Shown: piece after piece, positions 33,194 to 42,095 of the stretch
Position numbering within the stretch: the stretch's first letter is position 1
How the letters are laid out: each line of letters begins with the position of its first letter
NCBI RefSeq assembly: GCF_001045445.1
Contig: NZ_LFNF01000001.1
Span: 62,001 to 126,000 of the forward strand
DNA: 64,000 nucleotides
Direction: 5' to 3'
Source of the DNA: Chryseobacterium sp. BLS98
GTDB taxonomy: Bacteria > Bacteroidota > Bacteroidia > Flavobacteriales > Weeksellaceae
The notes under the pieces: generated by a model
Seen by the model: the letters and a program-made list of their open reading frames with translations, nothing else
The model's database searches: none
Told to the model about the DNA's origin: nothing
Made by a program: the position numbers and the translations under genes

Positions 33194-35932
33194 CTAAAAT
33201 TTAAACTCTATCCTTGCAAAAAGGAAACGCCCACCAATCCCATACTGGGAAACCTGTCTGGAATACACAAACTGATTATCCGCGGTCAAAGAGCTGATAT
33301 TCGGACTTTTCGACGGAAGAATATTGAAGATATTATTACTTCCTACTGTTGCTGAGATATTTTTATTAAAATCATAACCTACGGAAAGGTCCGTTACAAA
33401 ACGTTCATTCAATATAAAATGCTCTCTGTTTTCAGTAACTCCGTCAAAGTTGGCATCCAGCACATCAGCATCCGTCACTTTTCCGAAATAGGAATTTCTA
33501 AGGGAAACTGTAAGCGCGGCAAGCCTCAGGGTATTGGCAAGTGTAGCTTTTATGCGGGGTACAGCTTCTTCAAAGTAGACTCTGTTGGGTTCGGAAAAAT
33601 AATTATTAATCTGGCTCACCAGTTTAGGTGAAGCATGAATATCCCCGATCCTTCTGGTTTGGTTAAGATTAAGTCCCAGATTATTTTCCAGGGATATCCC
33701 TTCTGAGATCCTTGAATTCTGGGAAATCGTAATATCTAATCCTTTTGTCTGTGAATCCACTGCATTGGCAAAGAAATTGGCAGCACTGGCTCTTGCAAGG
33801 TCAAAGGCACTTTGCAGCACCTGATCATCAGGAGTATTAACTGTTTCCGGACGGTAGAATAAATCCGTAAGCACTACTCTGTCCTTGATCTTTATAAGAT
33901 AAGCATCTGCTGTAAACACCAAGCTCAAAGACGGAATCTTCCAGGTAATTCCTGTGCTGTAAGATTGTGAAGTTTCCTGCTTCAGTTTTGGAATTCCTAA
34001 TGCCTGGGCTGCTTCGGAATTATTCCTGAAAGTTCCTACCTGTGTTGTTTGCCCCTTCTGAATCAGTGTAGACGTAGAACTATAGTAAATCTGAGCCAAA
34101 GAAGGTGCTCTGAATCCTGTAGAAACCGCTCCTCTCAAATTGAAGTTTTTAGCCAGCTTCACATTGGTGGCCAGCTTATAATTGAAGGTAGAACCGAAAT
34201 CTGAATAATTCTCGAAACGTACCGCTCCTTCCAACAGCCACCAATCCGTTGGTTCAATTTCAACATCGGCATATGCTGCGACACTGTTTCTGCTTCCGGA
34301 AACCGCATTATCAGGACTAAATCCTGGAAAAACCTGTGATCCGGCAGGCCTTACAACACCAAAGAAGTCCGTTACCTTTTCATTGTCTGGTGTTGCGGCA
34401 GTTACCACACGGCCAAAGATATCATAGGAAACATAGGAGTTTTCATTACCAGCATTTACTTTATAGTTTTCATAACGGTATTCCCCTCCAAAGGCTATGT
34501 TCAGACCATGAAGTACATCATATTTTTTTGAGAAATCAAGATTCAGAGTATTTTGTAAAAATTCTGAGCCTCCTGCTTCAAATGTTCTTGGGGAATTCTC
34601 GACCAAGGAGGCATTAAATGTATTCACCACCCCAAAATTAAAGGCATTCTTTCCGAAAGTATTGCTCAGATCCACATTCCAGCCGTTCCATTTTCCTTTG
34701 ATCCCTCCGGCTAAGGAATAATCATTCACACTGGCTTCAATTTGCGGAAGATACCCATTAGAGGTAACAGCATTGATATTTCTTTCTGTGTTTGGCAGAC
34801 GGTAAAATCCTCCTGCATTTCCTAATCGGTAACTGTAGCCTCCGAATGAGTATACTTTCCAGTCTTCATTCACCGGAATTTCAGAGTTGAAAAATAGCTG
34901 TGCGGACTGCAGCTTAGACTGTCCTGCTCTTAAACTGAAATCCTTTCTTTCCAAACCCCTGTATGTAAGCTCCTGATCAGTAAAATCTCTTCTCAGCAAA
35001 CCTTGTAATGCTGCTATACTGTTAGCTCCTGATATCTGATCCTTGAAATCCTGTGAAAAATAGCCAACCTGTGAGGCATACTGCCTAACCGTATTGATAA
35101 TTTGCTGGGTATTAGGAGTATTGGTAATATTCTTATACAGTCCATCAATATTGACTCCATTCTGCAATGCCCTGTAATTAATAGCATTATAGGCATTAAA
35201 AATATCGCCCTGACGGACACCAGCTCTTGAATAAGGATCTCTATACTGTACGGAACCTGTTACATTAATAAATCCTTTCTCCCCGATCTTTGCCCCATAG
35301 TTAAGATCTGCAGAAATCGTCTGCCCATCTACTCCTCCTGAGAAATTATTGGCAACCGGTGAAGCATATCCTCCTAAAAACACCTGTCCTGAAAGACCAA
35401 GCCTTTTCTTTAAACCTAAATTCACGACTCCTGCAATAGCGTCAGAACCATATTGAGCAGAAGCTCCGTCTCTCAGAACCTCTATTTTCTCTAAAGCAAA
35501 AGCCGGAATTGCGTTAAGATCCGTTCCTACCGAACCTCTTCCCGGAGTCAGGGTAACATTGATCAGCGAGGACTGGTATCTTCTTTTCCCGTTAAGCAAT
35601 ACCAGCACCTGGTCCGGGCCAAGTCCTCTTAGAAGGGCAGGATCCACAAAATCGGTTCCGTCATTCACCGTATGCGATGTGGAAGAAAATGAAGGCACTA
35701 CGTAGTTAAGCGCCTGGCTTATGTTATTCACAGGACTTTGTCTCAGAATTTTAGAAATATTGATGATATCTACCGGAACCGGAGTTTCTGTAAGTGACCT
35801 TCCTGCCCCTCTGGACCCAAGGATCACCACATCATCGATCTTCTTGGAAGATACGGAATCCGTCTGCCCGAAATAAAATGCTGAAATAAAAGTAGCTGAT
35901 GCTATAATTGTTTTTTTGTTAAAATTGTACAT
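33194..35932 (-). CDS. TonB-dependent receptor with complex leader
   Basis: 912 residues. A signal peptide ending near YFGQ is followed by a plug domain (VDIINISKILRQSPVNNISQALNYVVPSF, ALLRGLGPDQVLVLLNGKRRY, EKIEVLRDGASAQYGSDAIAGVVNL) and a long barrel that ends in FARIEFKF. The LNGKRRYQSSL and GSVGTDLNAIP wording is that of a receptor subgroup also seen in other phyla. Ligand unknown. The 390-base leader holds a promoter, an S-box-like RNA, a short frame with CCC at its end and a nested hairpin, so expression is probably tied to sulfur or cysteine supply. No SusD-like partner follows. Confidence 0.92.
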   Translation of the reverse strand: MYNFNKKTIIASATFISAFYFGQTDSVSSKKIDDVVILGSRGAGRSLTETPVPVDIINISKILRQSPVNNISQALNYVVPSFSSTSHTVNDGTDFVDPALLRGLGPDQVLVLLNGKRRYQSSLINVTLTPGRGSVGTDLNAIPAFALEKIEVLRDGASAQYGSDAIAGVVNLGLKKRLGLSGQVFLGGYASPVANNFSGGVDGQTISADLNYGAKIGEKGFINVTGSVQYRDPYSRAGVRQGDIFNAYNAINYRALQNGVNIDGLYKNITNTPNTQQIINTVRQYASQVGYFSQDFKDQISGANSIAALQGLLRRDFTDQELTYRGLERKDFSLRAGQSKLQSAQLFFNSEIPVNEDWKVYSFGGYSYRLGNAGGFYRLPNTERNINAVTSNGYLPQIEASVNDYSLAGGIKGKWNGWNVDLSNTFGKNAFNFGVVNTFNASLVENSPRTFEAGGSEFLQNTLNLDFSKKYDVLHGLNIAFGGEYRYENYKVNAGNENSYVSYDIFGRVVTAATPDNEKVTDFFGVVRPAGSQVFPGFSPDNAVSGSRNSVAAYADVEIEPTDWWLLEGAVRFENYSDFGSTFNYKLATNVKLAKNFNLRGAVSTGFRAPSLAQIYYSSTSTLIQKGQTTQVGTFRNNSEAAQALGIPKLKQETSQSYSTGITWKIPSLSLVFTADAYLIKIKDRVVLTDLFYRPETVNTPDDQVLQSAFDLARASAANFFANAVDSQTKGLDITISQNSRISEGISLENNLGLNLNQTRRIGDIHASPKLVSQINNYFSEPNRVYFEEAVPRIKATLANTLRLAALTVSLRNSYFGKVTDADVLDANFDGVTENREHFILNERFVTDLSVGYDFNKNISATVGSNNIFNILPSKSPNISSLTADNQFVYSRQVSQYGIGGRFLFARIEFKF

Positions 35933-35967
35933 GTGTTTTTTATTTTTTGATTACTGATTGTGGGTTA

Positions 35968-36025
35968 ATTTCAGGCAATAGAATTCCTGCAACCTTTATT
36001 TAAGGTTACGGTTAAAAGCCTGAAT
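35968..36025 (-). promoter_or_regulatory. Nested hairpin before receptor start (attenuator candidate)
   Basis: TTCAGGC and GCCTGAA (35969-35976 and 36018-36024) enclose an inner AACCTT/AAGGTT stem at 35991-36007. It begins 25 bases after the stop of the CCC-ending frame and ends 36 bases before the receptor ATG. No T-run follows, so it would act on translation or with a protein, not as an intrinsic terminator. Confidence 0.45.
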
Positions 36026-36049
36026 GATTGAATTATTTTTTAAAGAAGT

Positions 36050-36175
36050 CTAGAAACAACAACACATGCGCATGTGAGTATGGCATGAAAACAGGTCAGA
36101 ATAACGAAGTGGCACTTCATGATCTGAGAAACGAAATTTTAAATGGGTCTTGTGGTTTCCCTTGTCTTTAAACAT
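36050..36175 (-). CDS. Leader peptide candidate ending in CCCF
   Basis: A 41-codon frame from the ATG at 36175 (or 64 codons from 36244). Its last residues are SCHTHMRMCCCF before TAG; the three cysteines are consecutive TGT codons. The frame has no homology I recognise as an enzyme or secreted protein. Its position between an S-box-like RNA and a hairpin, 117 bases before the receptor ATG, fits a ribosome-stalling leader peptide sensing charged tRNA-Cys, similar in principle to cysteine-tract leader frames in Actinobacteria. A chance frame is possible; only comparison with relatives would decide. Confidence 0.4.
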   Translation of the reverse strand: MFKDKGNHKTHLKFRFSDHEVPLRYSDLFSCHTHMRMCCCF

Positions 36176-36249
36176 TGATTTTATTTTTAAAACAAAAATG
36201 TCAAGATGGGAAGAAAATAGAGAATAAACATTTTTTCCGGGCATACCGG

Positions 36250-36314
36250 CTTATCTATTTCAGCACCTTGCTTGTTTTTGCAGGTTGCTATCCCATCTAT
36301 GAGATTCTTGATAA
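36250..36314 (-). ncRNA. S-box-like structured leader RNA
   Basis: On the minus strand TTATC (36314-36310) pairs with GATAA (36255-36251) as P1. Inside are a TCTCA-TAGA-TGGGA hairpin and an AGCAACCTGC...GCAAGGTGCT hairpin. The last has the GCAACC...GGTGCT core of the SAM-I (S-box) P3 stem, but the longer kink-turn P2 arm of a true S-box is missing. It may be a reduced SAM-I relative or an unrelated three-way junction. Confidence 0.45.
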
Positions 36315-36322
36315 TTACTTGG

Positions 36323-36330
36323 CAAAGATA
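36323..36330 (-). promoter_or_regulatory. Promoter -7 box for receptor leader
   Basis: TATCTTTG on the minus strand, 8 bases upstream of the S-box-like P1 stem. The remaining sequence of this 508-base gap, 36331-36440, is the upstream region of the divergent receptor and shows no clear feature. Confidence 0.5.
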
Positions 36331-36440
36331 TAATTATTCCGGAAATAAAAAAATAAATGCCCAAAATTTTAACTTTTCGCAAATTTCACCGTAACAAATG
36401 AGCTTTTTTTACGTCTAACTGAATAGTAGTAAAAAACATT

Positions 36441-38657
36441 ATGAAAAAAACTATATTCACGCTGTCTTTGCTGGCGTCTTTTTTTGCCTATTCACAGGAA
36501 AAAACCAATACCAGCCCAGACAAGGAGAAACAGATTGAAGGCGTAGTCATTACCAAAACTAAAAAAGCCGTTGAACAGAAAGCAGACCGTACTATTTTTG
36601 ACTTTTCTGAACAGCCGCAGCTGAATAACGGGAATGTTCTGGAGGGTATCAAAAAGCTTCCGGGACTGGTTTCCACCGATATCGCCGGAATGATGTACCA
36701 GGGAAAAATCCTGGATGTTTACTTGAACGGAAGACCTTTAAACATTACTTCAAACGAACTGAATTCTTTTCTTGAAGGGATGCCAGCCAACTCGGTAGAC
36801 AGAATAGAAGTGATCACCCAGCCGGGAGCAGAATATCCGGCTACCTCAGGAGGTGCCATCATGAATATTATTACAAATAAGAATGCCAATAAGTATTTAA
36901 CCGCAACCTATTCGGGAAATTACTCGTTTTCCAATTACGACAAATTCAGGAGCAGAACCACTAATTCCTTAAATCTGAATGCAAGAAATAAACTTTTCGG
37001 ATGGCAGCTGAATGTAGGCCAGAATTATCGCGAAAGTATGCTGAATGGTGATCAGGATGTGCTGCTGCATAACAATACAGACAGAATAGGACGCGGATAT
37101 TTTGCAAAATCAGGATTGACTTTTGACCTTGGACAGGACAGATTATTGCTGAACTACGATATTTACCACAACAATAATGACAACTATACTGCCAGCAGAG
37201 GCCTTGCCGACATTCCCGTAAGCTTAAATCCTATCCAGTACCGGGAAGCCGATTATGAAGCATCTGATGTTGCTCACACCAATAACCTGAGGCAAGAAGC
37301 AGTTGTAACATATCAAAAGCGTTTCAGTGACAAATCTCAAAAACTGGATTTCCAGTTCGGATATACCAAAGCCACTTCTAAATTCTCCCAGGACAATTTC
37401 TTCCAGAGAGGCTTTTATACAGATATCTGGCAGCCTTTCCTGAATGTAGGCGGAGAAAATGTGCTTGACAATAAGTCGGATATGCGGGTAGCCAACTTCA
37501 AGATAGATTATTCGCAGCCGATCAAACTTCTGGACGGTGGAAAAGTAAGTTTAGGTGGTTTGTATGAAAGACAGGATTATGACACGGAAAGTAAAGGCCT
37601 TACCAATCTTGAGTATCATAGGCAGACAGCTTCCACCTACCTTGAATTCCAGGCAAAACTGAAAAAGTTTGATTTCACCTTAGGGGCAAGAGCAGAAAAC
37701 TATGATATTTACGGGATCACAAGAATTATAAAGGATAATGCTGTTATAGAAAGAGATTTAACCACTTTTAATAAGTTCAAGCTTTTCCCGAATGCAAGCG
37801 TACAGTATAGCCTGATGAATCAGGTGTATGTTGCAGCGAATTACAATAAAAAGATCACACTGCCAAGCATTTCTGCCCTGAACCCGAATAATGTCATCTT
37901 TGCCAGCCCGAATACGGAAGTTACCGGTAATCCGGATCTTCAGCCAACGATTTTTGATAATTATGAATTGAAAATTTCGGCATTCGATTATGCTTTTATC
38001 GGATACAATGTAAGTTCTGCCAAAGATCAGGTAGCGCAGATCATCATGAAAAACGGCAAGAACCTTTACAATAAGCAGGTGAATATCTCGAATATGAAAA
38101 TTCACAATTTTAATGTAGGGCTTCCTATCCCTTTTATGATTTTCAGCAAGCCGATGAGTGAGATCATGAAATTTAATTTTAATCCTGACAAGATTAATTT
38201 CATGTATCTGTATGCTGGTTACCAGAAGCATGATATTGATAATTTAAACAACAAAGGCTTCTGGATCTTTAATATCATGACCCAGTTGCTTCTGCCGAAA
38301 GATATCAAGCTGACGGCCAATTACAGTTATTTGACGCCAAAAGCCGGGTATTTCTATTTCACAGCAGATAAACCGTTTAATAATAACCTGGATATTACGT
38401 TGACGAAAAAATTCATGAACAACCGCCTTACCCTTTCTGTTTTCGCGAACGATATTTTCAACGGACAGGTGATGCAGGTGTATTCCAACCCGCCTGAAGG
38501 ACAGCCTGTAATGATCAGAAGTAAGTATGATACGAGAAACTTTGGAATTTCTATCAATTATAAAATTCCTACGAAGAATAAACTGGCCAAGGAAGATCCA
38601 AACATCCTGAACCAGACTAAGAAGGAGGACAGCGGCGTTATGCAGCAGGCACAGTAA
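36441..38657 (+). CDS. Outer-membrane beta-barrel receptor (PF14905-type)
   Basis: 738 residues. A signal peptide (IFTLSLLASFFAYSQ) is followed by a TonB plug-like domain (NVLEGIKKLPGLVSTDIAGMMYQGKILDVYLNGRPL; DRIEVITQPGAEYPATSGGAIMNIITNKN) and a barrel of the outer membrane protein beta-barrel family. The N-terminal carboxypeptidase-regulatory-like domain usual in this family is missing; only a 35-residue linker (KQIEGVVITKTKKAVEQKADRTIFDFS) replaces it. The C-terminal 20 residues form a polar tail after the barrel. It is divergent from the other receptor; substrate unknown. Confidence 0.88.
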   Translation: MKKTIFTLSLLASFFAYSQEKTNTSPDKEKQIEGVVITKTKKAVEQKADRTIFDFSEQPQLNNGNVLEGIKKLPGLVSTDIAGMMYQGKILDVYLNGRPLNITSNELNSFLEGMPANSVDRIEVITQPGAEYPATSGGAIMNIITNKNANKYLTATYSGNYSFSNYDKFRSRTTNSLNLNARNKLFGWQLNVGQNYRESMLNGDQDVLLHNNTDRIGRGYFAKSGLTFDLGQDRLLLNYDIYHNNNDNYTASRGLADIPVSLNPIQYREADYEASDVAHTNNLRQEAVVTYQKRFSDKSQKLDFQFGYTKATSKFSQDNFFQRGFYTDIWQPFLNVGGENVLDNKSDMRVANFKIDYSQPIKLLDGGKVSLGGLYERQDYDTESKGLTNLEYHRQTASTYLEFQAKLKKFDFTLGARAENYDIYGITRIIKDNAVIERDLTTFNKFKLFPNASVQYSLMNQVYVAANYNKKITLPSISALNPNNVIFASPNTEVTGNPDLQPTIFDNYELKISAFDYAFIGYNVSSAKDQVAQIIMKNGKNLYNKQVNISNMKIHNFNVGLPIPFMIFSKPMSEIMKFNFNPDKINFMYLYAGYQKHDIDNLNNKGFWIFNIMTQLLLPKDIKLTANYSYLTPKAGYFYFTADKPFNNNLDITLTKKFMNNRLTLSVFANDIFNGQVMQVYSNPPEGQPVMIRSKYDTRNFGISINYKIPTKNKLAKEDPNILNQTKKEDSGVMQQAQ

Positions 38658-38679
38658 TTTTTTAGAATCAAAAATCATA

Positions 38680-38714
38680 AAATAAGGCAGTAAAGAAATT
38701 TTACTGCCTTATTT
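38680..38714. terminator. Bidirectional terminator, receptor/thiF
   Basis: AATAAGGCAGTAAA and TTTACTGCCTTATT form a long stem around a short GAAAT loop with A/T runs outside. It ends both the plus-strand receptor gene and the minus-strand thi operon. Confidence 0.9.
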
Positions 38715-38732
38715 ATTTAAAAACAATATAAT

Positions 38733-39440
38733 TTAAAAATCTATAGTCTGGAATCTCCAGTCCAGGGTATCAATAAGGGTTAGCTGGTTTGCTTGTACAG
38801 GAAGTTTTGTGATGATCTTTAAAACCTGTAGAGCCATCATGCTTCCTACAATGCCCGGCAGTGCTCCCAAAACCCCTAAGCTGTCACAATCCGGGACATC
38901 TTCATCGGAAGGCGGTTCGGGGAAAAGGTCCCTGAGGTTTTTACTTCCTTTATAATTAAAAATAGCAACCTGTCCTGAAAAACCAAGTATACTTCCGTAG
39001 ATCAGTGGTTTTCCTATATTCACACAGGTGTCGTTGATTAAATATCTGGCTGTAAAGTTATCAGACCCGTCTACAATAATATCGTACTTCGAAAGGATTT
39101 CTTCTGCATTGGAATGGGTAATTTTTTCGTCAATTCCCGTAAAATTCACCTGACGGTTGAGGTTTTTTACAAAAAGTTCCGCGCTTTTTACTTTTGAGAT
39201 TCCCACTGTATTTTCAGTGTGAATAATCTGGCGGTTGAGATTGTGAAGTTCAACCTCATCAAAATCGGCAACGCCCAAATTCCCAACGCCTGCAGCCGCA
39301 AGGTATTGGATAACCGGACTTCCCAGGCCTCCTGCTCCGATCACAAGAACTTTGGAATTTATGATTTTCCGCTGGCCTTCCAAACCAATTTCCTCAATAA
39401 AAATCTGCCTGCTGTATCTTGCAAAAATATCTTTGCTCAT
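38733..39440 (-). CDS. thiF: ThiF/MoeB-family adenylyltransferase
   Basis: Adenylates the C-terminal GG of ThiS for sulfur transfer. 235 residues: ATP-binding VIGAGGLGSPVIQYLAAAGVG (32-52), DFDEVELHNLNRQIIH and the GSDNFTARYLIND substrate block. DC in VPDCDSLGVLG is the likely persulfide/acyl cysteine. The CxxC pairs that bind zinc in E. coli ThiF/MoeB are absent: the first pair is replaced by PEPPSDED, and the protein ends before the second. The last gene of the thi operon, it is split from thiH by a 133-base palindromic repeat. Confidence 0.88.
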   Translation of the reverse strand: MSKDIFARYSRQIFIEEIGLEGQRKIINSKVLVIGAGGLGSPVIQYLAAAGVGNLGVADFDEVELHNLNRQIIHTENTVGISKVKSAELFVKNLNRQVNFTGIDEKITHSNAEEILSKYDIIVDGSDNFTARYLINDTCVNIGKPLIYGSILGFSGQVAIFNYKGSKNLRDLFPEPPSDEDVPDCDSLGVLGALPGIVGSMMALQVLKIITKLPVQANQLTLIDTLDWRFQTIDF

Positions 39441-39453
39441 CTTGTAATTTTTT

Positions 39454-39566
39454 AACCATTAAGATTTTTTAAGATGTTAAGAGGATTAAGGTGAGCTTTG
39501 CTTTAAGATTTAAAATCTATTGATTTTTCTTAACTAACCTTAATAACTTCAACTTTCTTAATGGTT
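39454..39566. repeat. Palindromic repeat between thiH and thiF
   Basis: AACCATTAAGA at 39454-39464 and TCTTAATGGTT at 39556-39566 are exact inverted repeats; inner parts (TTAAGGTGAGC / CTAACCTTAATAAC) are also partly complementary. This ACCATTAAGA-type element is a familiar kind of dispersed flavobacterial spacer repeat. It breaks the otherwise tightly packed operon. Confidence 0.65.
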
Positions 39567-39573
39567 TTAATTT

Positions 39574-40692
39574 TTAAATTCCGCTATAGGCTGAGTCCCA
39601 ATCTTTCATCACCGGATCATAGCCTGCCTTTCTGATGATATTCTTCACTTCTTCCATGCTGCGTTCGTCACTGGTTTCAAACTGTTCCAGAGATTCAATA
39701 TCTACAGCATAACCACCTGGATTTGTTTTGGAAGCCGCACTCATCGTTGTGGCACCCAATGATATGATATGGTCTCTGAATTTTTCATTTTCCCTGGTAG
39801 AAATTGAGATTTCGAGATCTTCATTCCAGATTCTGTAAGCACAGATCAATTGAAGAAGGTCTTTGTCTTCCATAATAAAATTAGGCTCAATGATTCCTTC
39901 TGCCGGCCTCAGCCGTGGAAAGGAAACTGAAAATTTGCTTTTCCAGTATTGCTTTTGAAGATAATCGATGTGAAGGGCATTAAAGAAACTGTCTACGCGC
40001 CAGTCTTCAAGTCCCAGCAAAACACCCAATCCTATTTTATGAATTCCGGCCCTTCCTATTCTGTCCGGGGTATCCAGTCTGAAATGGAAGTTTGATTTTT
40101 TTCCTTTTGGATGATATTCTTTATAAACTTCCTGATGATAGGTTTCCTGGTAAACCAAAACAGAATAAACCCCTTCCTGATGCAGTTGCAGATATTCTTC
40201 TTCGGATAAGGGCTGTACTTCGATTGAAATATTGGCAAAATGAGGTCTCAGCAGGCGGACAGCATTTAAAAAGTAAGAAATTCCCACTGTTTTATGGGCT
40301 TCTCCGCTCACCAAAAGTACATGATTGACTCCCATTGATTTTAAAACCGAAGCTTCAATCATCAGCTCTGTATCAGAAAGAGTTTTCCTTTTCACATTAT
40401 TATCGAGACTGAAGCCGCAGTAGGTACAGATATTCTGGCATTCATTGCTGAGATACATCGGTGCATACAGCTGGATGGTTTTCCCAAAGCGTTTCTGGGT
40501 AAGCTGGCGGGCCATTTTGGCCATCAGTTCAAGTTCTTTTGCTGCGGCAGGGGAAATCAGGTTCAGGAAGTCGTCCAGGGTTTTATGTTTTTTCTGAAGA
40601 CTGTTCAGCACTTCGGAGTGGGTCACTTTCTCCAGCCGGGTTTTTATATCTTCCCAATGATAGCGTTCAAAAATATCTTTAAAGCCGTTCAT
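39574..40692 (-). CDS. thiH: 2-iminoacetate synthase
   Basis: Radical SAM enzyme making dehydroglycine from tyrosine for the thiazole ring. 372 residues from the ATG at 40692, which leaves a 10-base gap to thiG; a TTG at 40713 would overlap thiG. The 4Fe-4S motif is CQNICTYCGF (CxxxCxxC) near residue 78, followed by VLLVSGEAHKTVGISYF and EVQPLSEEEY. The C-terminal BATS-like region includes TTMSAASKTNPGGY. Thiazole synthesis by ThiH implies an anaerobic-type route rather than ThiO. Confidence 0.96.
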   Translation of the reverse strand: MNGFKDIFERYHWEDIKTRLEKVTHSEVLNSLQKKHKTLDDFLNLISPAAAKELELMAKMARQLTQKRFGKTIQLYAPMYLSNECQNICTYCGFSLDNNVKRKTLSDTELMIEASVLKSMGVNHVLLVSGEAHKTVGISYFLNAVRLLRPHFANISIEVQPLSEEEYLQLHQEGVYSVLVYQETYHQEVYKEYHPKGKKSNFHFRLDTPDRIGRAGIHKIGLGVLLGLEDWRVDSFFNALHIDYLQKQYWKSKFSVSFPRLRPAEGIIEPNFIMEDKDLLQLICAYRIWNEDLEISISTRENEKFRDHIISLGATTMSAASKTNPGGYAVDIESLEQFETSDERSMEEVKNIIRKAGYDPVMKDWDSAYSGI

Positions 40693-40702
40693 TACTTCTG
40701 TT

Positions 40703-41482
40703 TTATGATTCAAATAAAAAGGAGGTCAAAGGGCTTGATGCTTCGGCATGATCGGCAATTGCGCCCAAACCGGATTCATATGCTCTTCTTCCTGCAATAA
40801 CTCCTTCTTTAAAGGCTAAAGCCATATTCACAGGATTGTGTGCTACGGCAATGGCGGTATTAACCAGTACAGCATCTGCTCCCATTTCCATCGCTTTTGC
40901 AGCGTCTGAAGGTGCCCCTATTCCGGCATCCACCACTACGGGAACTTTACTTTGGCTGATAATAATTTCCAGGAAGTCCAGAGTTCTTAAGCCTTTATTG
41001 GTTCCAATCGGTGCTCCCAAAGGCATTACAACAGCGGTTCCGGCATCTTCAAGGCGCTTGCACAGAACAGGATCGGCATGGATGTATGGCATCACAATAA
41101 ATCCGAGTTTGGCTAATTCTTCCGTTGCATATAAAGTTTCAATAGGGTCCGGAAGAAGGTATTTCGGATCGGGATGAATCTCGAGCTTGACCCAGTTTGT
41201 TTCCAGGGCTTCTCTCGCAAGCTGCGCTGCCAATACAGCTTCTTTGGCTGTTCTTGCTCCTGAAGTATTGGGCAAAAGATGAACTTTTGCGGGTTTTATG
41301 GCTTCCAGCAAACCATCTTCCGAAGATCCCGAATCTATTCTTTTTAAGGCCATGGTCACCATTTCACTTCCTGAAGCGATAATGGAATCGGTCATTTCTG
41401 AAAGGCTTCCGAATTTTCCCGTTCCTAAAAATAATCTGGATTCAAAAATCCGGTCTGCTATTATTAATTTCTGATTATTCAT
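40703..41482 (-). CDS. thiG: Thiazole synthase
   Basis: Condenses deoxyxylulose 5-phosphate, iminoacetate and ThiS-thiocarboxylate to the thiazole phosphate. 259 residues, (beta-alpha)8 barrel. FLGTGKFGS near residue 19, [17 protein letters not shown] near 71, WVKLEIHPD with the Schiff-base lysine near 98, and [32 protein letters not shown] near 180 are all family blocks. The start overlaps the thiE end by 4 bases (ATGA), so the genes are translationally coupled. Confidence 0.97.
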   Translation of the reverse strand: MNNQKLIIADRIFESRLFLGTGKFGSLSEMTDSIIASGSEMVTMALKRIDSGSSEDGLLEAIKPAKVHLLPNTSGARTAKEAVLAAQLAREALETNWVKLEIHPDPKYLLPDPIETLYATEELAKLGFIVMPYIHADPVLCKRLEDAGTAVVMPLGAPIGTNKGLRTLDFLEIIISQSKVPVVVDAGIGAPSDAAKAMEMGADAVLVNTAIAVAHNPVNMALAFKEGVIAGRRAYESGLGAIADHAEASSPLTSFLFES

Positions 41483-42093
41483 ATCATTGCTTTTTTAAAT
41501 TCACTGATGACAGCCGGGCGGCTGGTAATTTCTCCCGAAACCGCAGCTCCATATATTCCAATTTGCCGAAGAAGTTCAATATCCTCAAGTACAACGCCTC
41601 CTATTGCGTATATTTTTGGAATGTCTATTGATTGTGCTTTTAAACTTCCAATGATATCTCGATAGCCCTCAAAACCCAAAATCGGGCTCAGCTGCTCCTT
41701 GGTGGAAGTGAATCTCAAAGGCCCTAAACCAATATAATCACAGGGTTCATTTATTCTTTGCAGGACATCTGAAATGGTATTAGCTGTTCCTCCGATGATT
41801 TTATGGTTCCCCAGAATGAGTCTCGTCGTTTCAATGGATGTATCTTTTAATCCTAAATGAACTCCGTCCGCATCCATATCTTTTGCCATCTGTACATGAT
41901 CATTAATAATGCAAACGGCCTGATATTCTGAGCAAAGCTGCTTTGAAATTTCACAGAGGTGAAAAAATTCGGCTTCATCAGCATTTTTCCAACGGACCTG
42001 CACCCACTGTATGCCATGGTCCAAAGCTTTACGGATGTTATTTTCCTGCTCTTCTTTTGTCTGTCCCTGAGATATGTATTGTAATTTTTCCAT
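41479..42093 (-). CDS. thiE: Thiamine-phosphate synthase
   Basis: Joins HMP pyrophosphate and thiazole phosphate to thiamine phosphate. 204 residues. The family pattern [38 protein letters not shown] and [15 protein letters not shown] is complete, ending [11 protein letters not shown] and AAVSGEI, the phosphate-binding end. This is the catalytically intact copy; a second ThiE-like protein is encoded two genes upstream. It sits 2 bases after thiD. Confidence 0.94.
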   Translation of the reverse strand: MEKLQYISQGQTKEEQENNIRKALDHGIQWVQVRWKNADEAEFFHLCEISKQLCSEYQAVCIINDHVQMAKDMDADGVHLGLKDTSIETTRLILGNHKIIGGTANTISDVLQRINEPCDYIGLGPLRFTSTKEQLSPILGFEGYRDIIGSLKAQSIDIPKIYAIGGVVLEDIELLRQIGIYGAAVSGEITSRPAVISEFKKAMI

Positions 42094-42095
42094 GA

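Noticed and set aside
36050..36244. 64-residue frame as an ordinary gene
   Set aside because: It is treated as a shorter leader peptide; the longer version starts within the structured RNA and has no recognisable domain.
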